Shown here piece by piece: positions 41,852 through 50,809 of a DNA stretch of 64,000 nucleotides. Made by a program: the position numbers and the translations under genes. Under the pieces are notes generated by a model. It saw only the letters and a list, made by a program, of their open reading frames with translations. It was not told where the DNA came from and searched no databases. Origin of the DNA: JBFWWP01 sp050246115. Its GTDB lineage: Bacteria; Planctomycetota; UBA8108; UBA1146; JAJFFE01. Every line of letters begins with the position of its first letter. Positions within the stretch are counted from its first letter, which is position 1. The stretch is from the NCBI GenBank assembly GCA_050246115.1, contig JBFWWP010000007.1, positions 1 through 64,000 on the forward strand, written 5' to 3'.

Positions 41852-44500
41852 GCGGTTGATGCGCACGGCGTCGGAGTCGACACGACTCCGACGCCGTGCA
41901 CGCCAAACGAGAGTCAGGATCAGCCCGATCACACCTACTGCCACACTCCACCACAGGGATGAAGGCGTCGCCGACGGCCCGAGGGAGTGAACCCCAACCG
42001 GTGAGGCAGCCCAGCCGAGCCCCCGCACGTGCAGCAGCGTGCGAAGAAACGCGGGGGTCATCCGGCGGTCGGACGAGATCGCGCGGCGCGCGATGTGGAG
42101 CGCGCGCGCCGGGGGCTCGCCTTGGGCGAGTGCGCGGTCGAAGCGCGTCATTAGATCCAACGTCGCACGGTCGTAGATGGCGGCATGAGGGAGCACTACG
42201 CAGTTCGCTCCCCGAGCGAGCAGGGTTCCCGAAAGGCTGGTCACATCGGGGTCACCGCGGCGTTCAGGGCCGCGCCCGGTGCCACACGCGCACAGGATCA
42301 CGAGGGGCGGCACGTCGAGACTCTCGAGGGAGTCCCCCCACACCAACCCGGAATCCGATTCACTCGGCGCCAGGATCAAACCGGGCGATCGCTCACGATC
42401 GGGGTCTTGGACGCCGTGGGCGAAGATCTGCAAGAAGGCGGTCGCGCGAGAGGTTGCGTCGAACAGTTGCGCGCGGGAGGCACGATCGCCTTCGAGTACT
42501 TTCACCGGGATACCCCACGGCGCGGTGACGGCATCGACGTCGACGCGGAGCGGCTCGAGATCGGGAAAGCGCGCGCGCGCCTCCGCGGAGTGGCTGGGGT
42601 TCGCGAGCACGAGTCCCTGAGGCCCCGCTCCTCCACCGGGCACCGACGTCGCACGTTCGACGAGGCGCAGACCCACCGAGAACGAGGGAAGGTAGCTCAC
42701 GGGTTTCGCGAGGCCGAGTGGCTCCCGTCCTTCCCCCAGAATGAGGCACTCGAACGGAACATAGCCCAGTACGTCCGGAGCCACGACGATCACCTCGGCC
42801 CACTCCACGACACGCGCGACGATGTCCGGCGGAAGGAGCGTTCGCGCCAGTTCGCGGGCACCCGGTTCCACGGCTCGGGCAGCGCCTGCCGCCTCCGCCG
42901 GACTCGCATTCATCGCCTCGAAGAGTTGCCCCAGAAAGACACAGCGAGCCTCGTCGAGGATATCTCGCGGCGCGACCTCCCGAACGATGACCGTGTCCGA
43001 GTCGATGGCAAAGACGAAGGAAGACTCGATCGCTGGATACCACAGGAGCATCCCTTGGCCCGGCCTCAAGAGCTGCTCGCGGATCCGCTCGACGCTCACC
43101 GTGGTCGGCCCCAGCTGGGCGTACAGCGCACCCAGTTCCTGCAGGCGTAGGAAGATCTCGAGCGCGTCGATCGCTCCGCCCGTGCCCCCGGCCTCGACGG
43201 CTCGGCTCATGAGCTCCCCCACCACGTGCGCAACGTGGCCGAAGTACAGATAACTGACGCCACCCGTGCGCGCCTGCTGCGACTCCCACTCGGCAAGCAT
43301 CGCGTCGAGCCGTCCCTCGAGGTCCCGCTGGCATCGCGCTTGCTCTTCGGGGAGCGCCTGCGAGCGAGTGGCGAAGCGCGAAGCGAGCGCGGAGAGGATC
43401 GCGTCGTCGATGGGAGAACTCGAGCCCGTCTGTTCCTCGACTCGCTCGCGGGTCCTCAGCTTCTCCAGCCAGCGTTCGCACTCGTCGAAGTGGGCGTCCC
43501 AGAGCGCCACTTGGGCGAGCCGGATCGTCGCACTGCGAACGTCGTTCGGCTGTGCGGTCGGGTCGTCGATGACGAGCCGCAGAACATCGCCCGCGCGGCG
43601 TGTCCGCTCAGGATCCCGCCGCTCGAGCCGAAAGAGTGCGATGCCGAGCCGAACGCGAAGAACTGCGAGCGCACCCGGGATGTTGGCGAGATCGATGCGC
43701 TGCCCCAGCAAGTCGTCGATCGTCCGCACGACCTCCGAGTAGCGATCCGTAGCCAAAAGGAAGTTGCTGCGATAGATCGCAGCCTGGAGCACTTCTCGGG
43801 GTTCGGCCGGCACGAGTTGGCGAAGCTCATCGGTGGTCCGGTCGGCGCGCTCGAGCCAGATCGCGGCCCGATCGATGAGCCCGAGGGTCAAGCAATGCTG
43901 CGCACGCAGCTGTTGGATGTGTACGAGACGTCGGAGATCCTTGGCTGTCGCCGGCGCCTCGGGCAGCCGAGCTCGCGCCCGGTCGAGCCACTCGAGCGAA
44001 GCAGTGACCTCCCCGAGAAACGACCGGAGTTCCGCCAGGTCAATGGCGTTCTCGACCGCGAGCTTGTCCGCGGGGACGGCTCGGCACGACTCCTCGAGGA
44101 GCCTCGCGGATTCTGCGATGTCGCCCGCGCCCCGAGCGGCTCGGGACAAGGACAAGCACGCCCACTGATACGCCGCCCACTTGGGTAGCGAGTGAGCCGC
44201 ATCGCGAATGTGCTCGAGCACCCGAATCTGCAGCGGCAGCTGTTCCGGAGAACCCTCCGAGTGGGTTTTCCAAATGGCGACCCCCAGCTCGTAACGAGCC
44301 GCCTGAGCACCGTTTCGCGCCGCCTCGTCGAGCAGCGGCAGCGCCGCCTCGAACGTGAGCTCACCCACCTGGAGTTGGCGCACCGCCCGGGGCCAACGCT
44401 CTTCGAAGGCCGCGGTGTCGTTCGGTGCCTGGGCCCAAGCATGGCCTACGAGCCCGAAGATCAACCATGCGACCGATCGGAGGAACGAGGGAACTAACAC
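41843..44500 (-). CDS. TPR-CHAT protein, caspase-like peptidase with C-terminal membrane helix
   Basis: The protein of about 885 residues has an export signal or anchor (FLRSVAWLIFGLVGHAWAQA), a long helical TPR-type region to about residue 520, and a C-terminal CHAT domain. The CHAT catalytic pair is visible as His in LQIFAHGVQDPD and Cys in LVILCACGTGRG, followed by SLSGTLLARGANCVVLPHA. After the domain comes a membrane helix (WWSVAVGVIGLILTLVW) and a short Arg-rich tail. CHAT peptidases of the separase/caspase clan cleave protein partners. The GTG at 44500 was chosen because it starts the signal sequence and has AGGGG 7 bases upstream; longer in-frame starts reach 44641. It follows the PDZ-like genes by about 70 bases on the same strand. 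The orientation suggests an envelope-facing protease. Confidence 0.85.
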   Translation of the reverse strand: MLVPSFLRSVAWLIFGLVGHAWAQAPNDTAAFEERWPRAVRQLQVGELTFEAALPLLDEAARNGAQAARYELGVAIWKTHSEGSPEQLPLQIRVLEHIRDAAHSLPKWAAYQWACLSLSRAARGAGDIAESARLLEESCRAVPADKLAVENAIDLAELRSFLGEVTASLEWLDRARARLPEAPATAKDLRRLVHIQQLRAQHCLTLGLIDRAAIWLERADRTTDELRQLVPAEPREVLQAAIYRSNFLLATDRYSEVVRTIDDLLGQRIDLANIPGALAVLRVRLGIALFRLERRDPERTRRAGDVLRLVIDDPTAQPNDVRSATIRLAQVALWDAHFDECERWLEKLRTRERVEEQTGSSSPIDDAILSALASRFATRSQALPEEQARCQRDLEGRLDAMLAEWESQQARTGGVSYLYFGHVAHVVGELMSRAVEAGGTGGAIDALEIFLRLQELGALYAQLGPTTVSVERIREQLLRPGQGMLLWYPAIESSFVFAIDSDTVIVREVAPRDILDEARCVFLGQLFEAMNASPAEAAGAARAVEPGARELARTLLPPDIVARVVEWAEVIVVAPDVLGYVPFECLILGEGREPLGLAKPVSYLPSFSVGLRLVERATSVPGGGAGPQGLVLANPSHSAEARARFPDLEPLRVDVDAVTAPWGIPVKVLEGDRASRAQLFDATSRATAFLQIFAHGVQDPDRERSPGLILAPSESDSGLVWGDSLESLDVPPLVILCACGTGRGPERRGDPDVTSLSGTLLARGANCVVLPHAAIYDRATLDLMTRFDRALAQGEPPARALHIARRAISSDRRMTPAFLRTLLHVRGLGWAASPVGVHSLGPSATPSSLWWSVAVGVIGLILTLVWRARRRSRVDSDAVRINRPV
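41863..41899. terminator. 17-base-pair hairpin overlapping the 3' end of the CHAT gene
   Basis: GCACGGCGTCGGAGTCG (41863-41879) and CGACTCCGACGCCGTGC (41883-41899) form a perfect stem with a 3-base loop. It lies inside the last codons of the minus-strand CHAT gene and 68 bases beyond the stop codon of the plus-strand FG-GAP-like gene. It may terminate the latter. No T-tract follows. Confidence 0.6.
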
Positions 44501-44570
44501 CGGCTCGCCCCTCGAGACGCCCGGTGCAGTTCGGATTGCAGGCTGGCAACTCGGTGAGGGTCCCATGGAG

Positions 44571-46787
44571 CTACCGCTGCGCAGGAAGAACGGTTGCTCG
44601 CTTCTCGAGCCCGTTGCGAAAGTCTTGAAGTTGCGCTTCATTGAGATCTACTTTCACGCGATTGCCCGCGCGAAGAACTTCGAGATCGATGGTCATGGTC
44701 TGGGACGCGAGCAAAGTCGAAAACACGTGCTCCGCCTCTTCGGGGTTCGAGAAAGTTTCACCCGCGACCGCGATGATCAGGTCCCCGTCGTGCAAGCCAT
44801 GAACGTCAGTGAGAATGGGATCGAGAATCACGAATTCGAGCGCATTCAACGTCATCGGCTGGAAGTCGACCTGCAGCTCGCGTCCGACTTGGAACCGCAT
44901 GAAGTCGCCATCGATCTCGACGAAGTACTCCCCGGACGGAACCGACTCGAAGATGACCCGCCCGTCGTGGATCACGCCGGTGACAAACTCGCGATTCCTG
45001 GCGTGCAAAGTGGCGGAGTCGGCTTCGGTCGAGACGTTCAAAACCAGCCGATGACTTGCCGGCCTCTCGAGCACGAGGCTTTGCGTTCCCGGCTCGAGGC
45101 GCACGGGCCGCGGTTCGATGGCTCCCATGCCAATGCTCCCTTGGAGGACGTAGTCGCCAGCCTCGGTCGAGGCGACCAGGCGGGTGGGAGCATCTCTTCG
45201 GCCTTCGCCCGCTTCAGGGTCCACACGGAGCGGCGACGCCGCTCGATCGGTCGCCCCCACACCGATCGGGATCAAGCTCAGTCGCACCTGGCTGCGTTCC
45301 TTGGATGTGATCCCGAGCACCTCGACTTCGAGGCGCGCCGGCGCTCCGAGGTGGACGGTGGTCTCGCTCGCGGTCACCGTCAGTCGGCGCCCGCGGACTC
45401 CCGGGACTCGGACAAGCGCCGCGAGAGGACGACTCGGGTTCGGCGGCAGCAGCGCGGCAAGTGCCCGCGGGGGAACCACGACGACGGCGCCGTCCGCGTC
45501 TCGGAACTGTCGGGTCGGGCCGCCGAACGAGCCACCCTCCGCGGAAAGTTCGACGTGCGCATCCTCGGCCAAGCTGCCGTCGGCATGGAACACGAAGAAG
45601 CGAAGTGCACCCACGGACTCGACGGGCGGAAGCATGAGTCGTGCTACGGTCCGCCCCTCGACGAGGGTGACGACCGAGGAGGCCAGAAGTCGATCCTCGG
45701 TGTAGCCGGCGGCGACGCAGTACGTCCCCGGCACGAGGCCGGACACCGTGGAGGAACCACGTCCCCCGCTGACCGGCACGAGACGCTGCCAGCCGTCGGC
45801 GACCAACCGTTCGACATCGACGATCGTCGCGTCCGCCTCACGCCAGTACAGGTGGACCAATAACTGAGAAGCCGTGTTCTCGGCCTCGACCTCAACGAGG
45901 AGTTCTGGCTTCGGCAACAACGTCAATGCGATCGGGTCCGGCGTGTTGTCCCCGACGACAACGACGGTCCGCTCCGAAGCGAGTCCCGACTCCGTCCTCG
46001 CCTCGAGCTCGTATCGTCCCAGCGCGAGCGTCATGGCCGGACTCGTCGGCGTCCACGTGTGGCTGGTCCCGCCCCGACTCCCGCTCACCGTGATGTGGGC
46101 GCGATTCAACGGGACCCCGTCGCGATCTCGGACCAGCACTTGGACTCGTTGTCCGGCGTGGGCTCGAAGCACGATGTCTCGACCCGGAACGACGACCCCC
46201 GGCTCGTCGCGGTCGAACGTCACACCGGGCGCCTCCGCCTCGACTCGGAACTGCTCACCGGCCAAGCCCTCGAAGACACACTGACCGAGCGCATCCGTGA
46301 TCTCGACCTGTCGGCTGCCGCACCGATAGCGTTGCTCGTCGATTCGCTCCCGAATGTACTCTTCCAGGTCGATCTCGATCCGGTCGATCGGTTGGACGCT
46401 GCTCGAAAGCCCGAGCGGCCGCAAAGTCACTCGAACGCCGGAAACCGGTCGACCCAATTCGTCGAGCACCGTGGCCCGTACGACACCGTCTCCGCGCAGC
46501 GACTCTCGCGCAGGAATCTCGGCCACGGCCAGTCGGAGACGTTCCATGCGGTTGCCGGCCGGGCTCGTCGGCGACCCCTCGGCTGGCGACGCCGGGTCGA
46601 GCGCAGGGTCGGTGACGTCGCGCGCAGGAGGCGGAGTGGCGGGTTGCGCTGTTGACGAGTCCGGTGTCCCCTCCGGATGCAAGACGCGAGCGATCGGTGC
46701 CGGCTCGTCGATCAACGCGAACTCGGAGAACAGGTAGCCCGCGACGAGCCCCACGGCAAGGAAGAGGAGTGGCCCAAGGACTTTCAC
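44571..46787 (-). CDS. Membrane-anchored carboxypeptidase-regulatory/PDZ-like protein, paralogue 2
   Basis: The protein of about 738 residues has an N-terminal membrane helix (LLFLAVGLVAGYLFSEFAL), a Pro/Ala/Ser linker, and then beta-sandwich repeats of the carboxypeptidase-regulatory type. The first is VRATVLDELGRPVSGVRVTL, interrupted by a helical insertion (IDLEEYIRERIDEQRYR) before TDALGQCVFEGLAGEQFRVE. The C-terminus is PDZ-like: LTDVHGLHDGDLIIAVAGE. The likely start is a GTG at 46787 with GAGAGG 8 bases before it; GTGs at 46796 (GTGA overlap with the upstream stop) and 46808 are alternatives. It is a diverged tandem paralogue of the next gene upstream and probably binds peptides or proteins at the envelope. 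Confidence 0.78.
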   Translation of the reverse strand: MKVLGPLLFLAVGLVAGYLFSEFALIDEPAPIARVLHPEGTPDSSTAQPATPPPARDVTDPALDPASPAEGSPTSPAGNRMERLRLAVAEIPARESLRGDGVVRATVLDELGRPVSGVRVTLRPLGLSSSVQPIDRIEIDLEEYIRERIDEQRYRCGSRQVEITDALGQCVFEGLAGEQFRVEAEAPGVTFDRDEPGVVVPGRDIVLRAHAGQRVQVLVRDRDGVPLNRAHITVSGSRGGTSHTWTPTSPAMTLALGRYELEARTESGLASERTVVVVGDNTPDPIALTLLPKPELLVEVEAENTASQLLVHLYWREADATIVDVERLVADGWQRLVPVSGGRGSSTVSGLVPGTYCVAAGYTEDRLLASSVVTLVEGRTVARLMLPPVESVGALRFFVFHADGSLAEDAHVELSAEGGSFGGPTRQFRDADGAVVVVPPRALAALLPPNPSRPLAALVRVPGVRGRRLTVTASETTVHLGAPARLEVEVLGITSKERSQVRLSLIPIGVGATDRAASPLRVDPEAGEGRRDAPTRLVASTEAGDYVLQGSIGMGAIEPRPVRLEPGTQSLVLERPASHRLVLNVSTEADSATLHARNREFVTGVIHDGRVIFESVPSGEYFVEIDGDFMRFQVGRELQVDFQPMTLNALEFVILDPILTDVHGLHDGDLIIAVAGETFSNPEEAEHVFSTLLASQTMTIDLEVLRAGNRVKVDLNEAQLQDFRNGLEKRATVLPAQR

Positions 46788-46792
46788 TCGGA

Positions 46793-49027
46793 TCACCTCT
46801 CGAAGCACGGCTCGAGGACTCCCCCGAGCGACTCCTCACTCAAGTACTCTTCGTTGTGGGCCGTCACGCTCATCGAAGACCCTTCCCGCAGCACTTCGAG
46901 CGATACCTTCCCCTTGCGCAGCAGTGGCCTCGGCACGGCCCAACGCTTGGAATCGTCGTGGTCGAGCGTCACTCCGTTGACCGCCATGAGCAGGTCTCCA
47001 TCTCGGAGCCCCCAACCTGCCATGGCTCCCGACGACCCGAGCACTCCGACCCGCAGACCCAGGAACTTCGGCTTTTGGTAGGTCACCGCGGTGTCGCCAG
47101 CAACCCGAACGCTCATGCCTTCGATGAAGTACTCGCCCGCAGGCACGAACTCGAACAGGGCGCGCTCGGCCGAGACTCGGGATCGTGCGTACCCACTGTT
47201 GCGGCGGTCGAATGCGGCCGGGTGCGGGCGGGGCGATCCAGGCTTCCTTGCATCTGCCCGTTCTAGCGTGACGAGATCGCCGTCGGCCGCTCCGGCCATC
47301 TCGCAGACGACGCGGTAGAGCGGCGGACACGCGATCTGCGCCGTGTTGGCGCCCGGCTTCACCTGAGTCGTCATCTCGCTCAGCACCCGCCCCCTCCAGT
47401 CGGTGCGCTGCCAGAACAGCTGAACCTTGTAGTCTCCAGGCGCCAACGGGCCGAACACGAGGCTCGCTCGCTCGGCCAACGCGGTGCTCTCCTGCTCGCC
47501 GATTCGGACTCGGAGCAGATTGCGCAAGCGCCAATCGTCGACGCCGGTCACGACCACCTCGATCGTCGCCGGACTCTCGAACATCATGACCACCTCACGA
47601 ACCCCGAGCCGAATCGGCACCCCGGTCGTTCCGTACCGGACTGACCGACCGATCAGCTCGACCTGCTCCTCACCCCGCCAGGCTTGCTTCTCTACCAACA
47701 CCGTGTACGCACCCGCGCCCGTCGACTGCATCGGGACATTGCGACGTGACTCTCCAAGCTCGGACCGACTCAATATCTCGAACTGGGCCACATCCACCGG
47801 CTCGTCGAGGGGGTCGAACGCTCGGACGAGCAACAGTTCTTCTGCGTCGGGTGCGGCTGCGAGGGTCAACTCGACGTCTGTTTTCGACAACTCCACCAAG
47901 CGGCTGTCGTCGAGCGTCCGACGCGGTCCCACGAGACTGACCTGGTAACGACCCGGGTCGAGGTCGAAGTAAGAGAACCGTCCCGACTCCGATGCCGAGT
48001 CGCTCAATGGGCTTCGTTCGGTGAGTGCCGCAACGTCCAGGAGCCCTTCTCCCGGTCCGAGGGCCACACAGACCACGCGACTCCGATTGGGGAGCAGACC
48101 CGCGACGTTGCCCCGAATCGACAACGGCACCCGGATCACGAAACGCTGCTTCGATGCGCTCCCCGGCGACAGAGTCACGGCGGCCAGCTCGCTGCGAACC
48201 CGATCGATCGCCACGAACTGCAGGTAAGGCAGCTCGACGGGAATCTGTAGGGTCGGAGTCCGGTGATCCCACCAGAAAACCATGGATCGCTGCGCGGATT
48301 CGCCAGTATCGTCGCTGAAAGCCGCGACCCAACCGAAGTGCTCGGGCGCCCCACTCTGGCGAACCGCGTCGATCGTCACAGAGGCCGCCGGAAAACCACG
48401 GATCCGAGTGACTTCTCCGGGGTAGACTCGACACTCCCAATGGGTGTCGAACAGCCAACCGTCGAGCGAGGCGACCAACTGGTACTCGTGGCCCGTCCGA
48501 ATTCCACGGATCACGAATCGTCCGCTCGAGTCCGACCACGCGGACGAGCGAAAGGCCTGGTCGTAGTGGTACCGACCGATCTCCTGAAGCACGTAGCCTT
48601 CGAGATCGAGGTCGTCCGGTTCCGTGGAGTCGACGCCGGGAGGGGTGCCCCTAACGATCGCGGTCACCCGGACCCCCGCCACGGGAGTGTTGTCCGAGCG
48701 AACCACAGATCCGCTGATCTCGGCGTCACCAGGTTCGTACACAGGAACGGGGAACTCTGCCAACAGCACGGCCAGTGAGGGACGCGGGTTCGTCAAAGAT
48801 GACGAAGCAGAGATCGCTTCGCGGTCATACTCCGCCGGCTCCGACGCGACCTGGGCTAGTTCGACTTGATTGGCAGCCCCAGGCTGCTTGCGGGCTTCGG
48901 TCCCTGAAAGTGGAGCGGAATGCAAAGCGCCGCCTGAAGCCCAGTGGAAGAGTTGAGAAGTGCCGGTTCCTGCGGCGAGTCCCGTGAGCAAGCACGCCGC
49001 GAGTAGCTCATTGCGCAAGGAACGCAC
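46793..49027 (-). CDS. Membrane-anchored carboxypeptidase-regulatory/PDZ-like protein, paralogue 1
   Basis: This 744-residue protein has the same plan as its downstream neighbour: N-terminal hydrophobic segment (LLAACLLTGLAAGTGT), regulatory-type beta-sandwich EISGSVVRSDNTPVAGVRVT with the helical insertion DLDLEGYVLQEIGRYHYDQA, then SDSSGRFVIRGIRTGHEYQL, further sandwich repeats, and a C-terminal PDZ-like block GSSGAMAGWGLRDGDLLMAV. The two genes are nearly contiguous, so a tandem duplication followed by divergence is likely. The start is taken as GTG 49027; a TTG at 49018 with a GGGGG tract upstream is an alternative. Likely outside or in the periplasm; ligands unknown. Confidence 0.78.
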   Translation of the reverse strand: MRSLRNELLAACLLTGLAAGTGTSQLFHWASGGALHSAPLSGTEARKQPGAANQVELAQVASEPAEYDREAISASSSLTNPRPSLAVLLAEFPVPVYEPGDAEISGSVVRSDNTPVAGVRVTAIVRGTPPGVDSTEPDDLDLEGYVLQEIGRYHYDQAFRSSAWSDSSGRFVIRGIRTGHEYQLVASLDGWLFDTHWECRVYPGEVTRIRGFPAASVTIDAVRQSGAPEHFGWVAAFSDDTGESAQRSMVFWWDHRTPTLQIPVELPYLQFVAIDRVRSELAAVTLSPGSASKQRFVIRVPLSIRGNVAGLLPNRSRVVCVALGPGEGLLDVAALTERSPLSDSASESGRFSYFDLDPGRYQVSLVGPRRTLDDSRLVELSKTDVELTLAAAPDAEELLLVRAFDPLDEPVDVAQFEILSRSELGESRRNVPMQSTGAGAYTVLVEKQAWRGEEQVELIGRSVRYGTTGVPIRLGVREVVMMFESPATIEVVVTGVDDWRLRNLLRVRIGEQESTALAERASLVFGPLAPGDYKVQLFWQRTDWRGRVLSEMTTQVKPGANTAQIACPPLYRVVCEMAGAADGDLVTLERADARKPGSPRPHPAAFDRRNSGYARSRVSAERALFEFVPAGEYFIEGMSVRVAGDTAVTYQKPKFLGLRVGVLGSSGAMAGWGLRDGDLLMAVNGVTLDHDDSKRWAVPRPLLRKGKVSLEVLREGSSMSVTAHNEEYLSEESLGGVLEPCFER

Positions 49028-49187
49028 CCCCGTCCGGGAATCTTGCCCGGAGATCGAGATCGAACGACGACCCGACGAGACGGGCCGATTGTCCGGTTGC
49101 GAGACGCACGACGCTACCCCGATTCAGCCGCGGTTCTGCTGCGCGCGAGCCCAGGCGATGCTCGAGGGTTCGAGAGTTTCGGATCCG

Positions 49188-50516
49188 CTATCGGGCTCGG
49201 GCCCGAGACCGACCGTCGGTACCATCCCGGCCATCCCGTGCGGACTCGGGTTCGATCCGCTCGGCTCGTCGGATCCAGCAGAGCCCAACGAGTACGACCA
49301 CGGCAGAGAAGAAGGGTGCCCCTGCTCCCACGGCCAACTTGCTCCAGGTCTTGCCCAAGAACGCCCGGGCTGAGAGCTGCCCGAGCGACCAGCTGACGAG
49401 AAGTGCGACCTTGGCCGGGTGTCGCCAGGCCGTCCATCCCAGTTCCAGCAGCAAGAACAGCGCCGGCAGTAGGAACACGAAGTGCGCCTTGCGCGAGTAT
49501 GGGGAAATGAGCAGCAACGCGGTGAGACCTGTGGCTATGGCCCAGCGGAGCGAGGTACCACGCATGAGGAAGAGAACCCCCAAGGCAAGGGCGAAGGCGC
49601 CGCCGCGGTAGATCCACTCGACCGTCTGCGGCGCCAGATCGACGACGTTCAGGCGGACGGTACGTTTGTCGTGGGCCGTTGCGTCGGTGGCGCGAAGCCA
49701 ACGGTGGAGAATGGGCCGCAACGACTGACCCGGAACGTAGCCGTCGAGTTCCTCAGGGGTCGGGGGTAACGGCGGCAGGTGCGCTGCGCGGGACTCGTCG
49801 TCATCGCGCTCCGCGACCGTGAGCACGATCCGCAGCACCTCCTGCAAGTGGTTGCCGCTCCGTTCGATCTCCTGCGACTGCAGCCAGAAGGGCACGGCGA
49901 ACACCACTGGGAAGATCAGTGTAGCGGCCACCGCGGCACGCCAGCGGCCCGCGATGGCCAGGGTCGGCACGAGATAGAGCGGCGATAGCTTGATCGCACC
50001 CACGACGGCGAGCACACCGCCGGCCCAGACCGCACGCTCATGTCGCAGCAGGTGCACCATCCCCGCGAGGAGCGCGAGCAGCACCACGTTGCAGTTGCCG
50101 TTGACGACATCGGAATCGATGAAGCGGAAGACCAGGAGCGGGGAGAAGGCGAGGATCCAAGGTCGGGCCCTCCCCACGCGACTCGCTTCCGGTAGAAAGC
50201 GACTCGCCGCATAGTAGAAGCACGGAACCTGGAGGAACGCCCACCAGATGGCCGCTGCTCTCACGGGGACCCATGCGTACGGAGTCATCAGATAGGCGAA
50301 GAGCGGCGGGTAGAAGTAAGCATAGTCGGGGCCGTACACGGACTCGCCCGCGAGCAAGCGCGACGCCGCCGCGTGGAACACGTAGAAATCCGTTGGCTCT
50401 GCCGAGTTTCGCACCGCCTTCACGAGGATCGGCAACCATTGTGCGACGGCAAGGCCCCATGCCCAAGGGGGCAACGCGCGGGACCAACGGACCAACACAC
50501 CGTCGTCGTGGCTCAA
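49188..50516 (-). CDS. GT87-like integral membrane mannosyltransferase-type protein
   Basis: The protein of about 442 residues has about ten hydrophobic helices and the opening FYVFHAAASRLLAGESVYGP plus DYAYFYPPLFAYLMTPYAW, typical of the GT87/DUF2029 group of polyprenyl-phosphate-mannose-dependent transferases. Other matches include NGNCNVVLLALLAGMVHLLR and the stretch KLSPLYLVPTLAIAGRW. It would glycosylate a lipid, glycan or protein on the outer face of the membrane. The TTG at 50516 is chosen because GGAGGGA precedes it by 6 bases; a longer start at 50576 is open. It heads the minus-strand run that includes the PDZ-like and CHAT genes, with a 160-base gap. Confidence 0.8.
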   Translation of the reverse strand: MSHDDGVLVRWSRALPPWAWGLAVAQWLPILVKAVRNSAEPTDFYVFHAAASRLLAGESVYGPDYAYFYPPLFAYLMTPYAWVPVRAAAIWWAFLQVPCFYYAASRFLPEASRVGRARPWILAFSPLLVFRFIDSDVVNGNCNVVLLALLAGMVHLLRHERAVWAGGVLAVVGAIKLSPLYLVPTLAIAGRWRAAVAATLIFPVVFAVPFWLQSQEIERSGNHLQEVLRIVLTVAERDDDESRAAHLPPLPPTPEELDGYVPGQSLRPILHRWLRATDATAHDKRTVRLNVVDLAPQTVEWIYRGGAFALALGVLFLMRGTSLRWAIATGLTALLLISPYSRKAHFVFLLPALFLLLELGWTAWRHPAKVALLVSWSLGQLSARAFLGKTWSKLAVGAGAPFFSAVVVLVGLCWIRRAERIEPESARDGRDGTDGRSRARAR

Positions 50517-50809
50517 CGAAAGTCCCTCCGTTCGCGCGGGTTCACGTGGTAGTCCGCGCGCAGCGCTCGAACCCACCCGAACGCGTCGATCAGCGTAGCA
50601 CCGGCGCTGACGGCGGCGAGACAGCCCCCGATTGCCGGCGGAACCCCCAACCTTCCGTGTGCGCTCTTGATGCGACCGTCCCGGCAGACTACTTCATCAG
50701 GGTGCGGAGCGGAACTCCACCGCATGGCCCAGCCCGGATGTCCGCCCGGGGTTCAGTGCAGCGGCCGTTTCGGAGCGAGAACCAGTGAGGCCGATTGGGA
50801 AGGACGACG

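Noticed and set aside
41843..44500. TPR-CHAT protein as part of a type III-E CRISPR (Craspase) system
   Set aside because: No Cas proteins or CRISPR array lie in the window, and this protein has an export signal and a C-terminal membrane helix.
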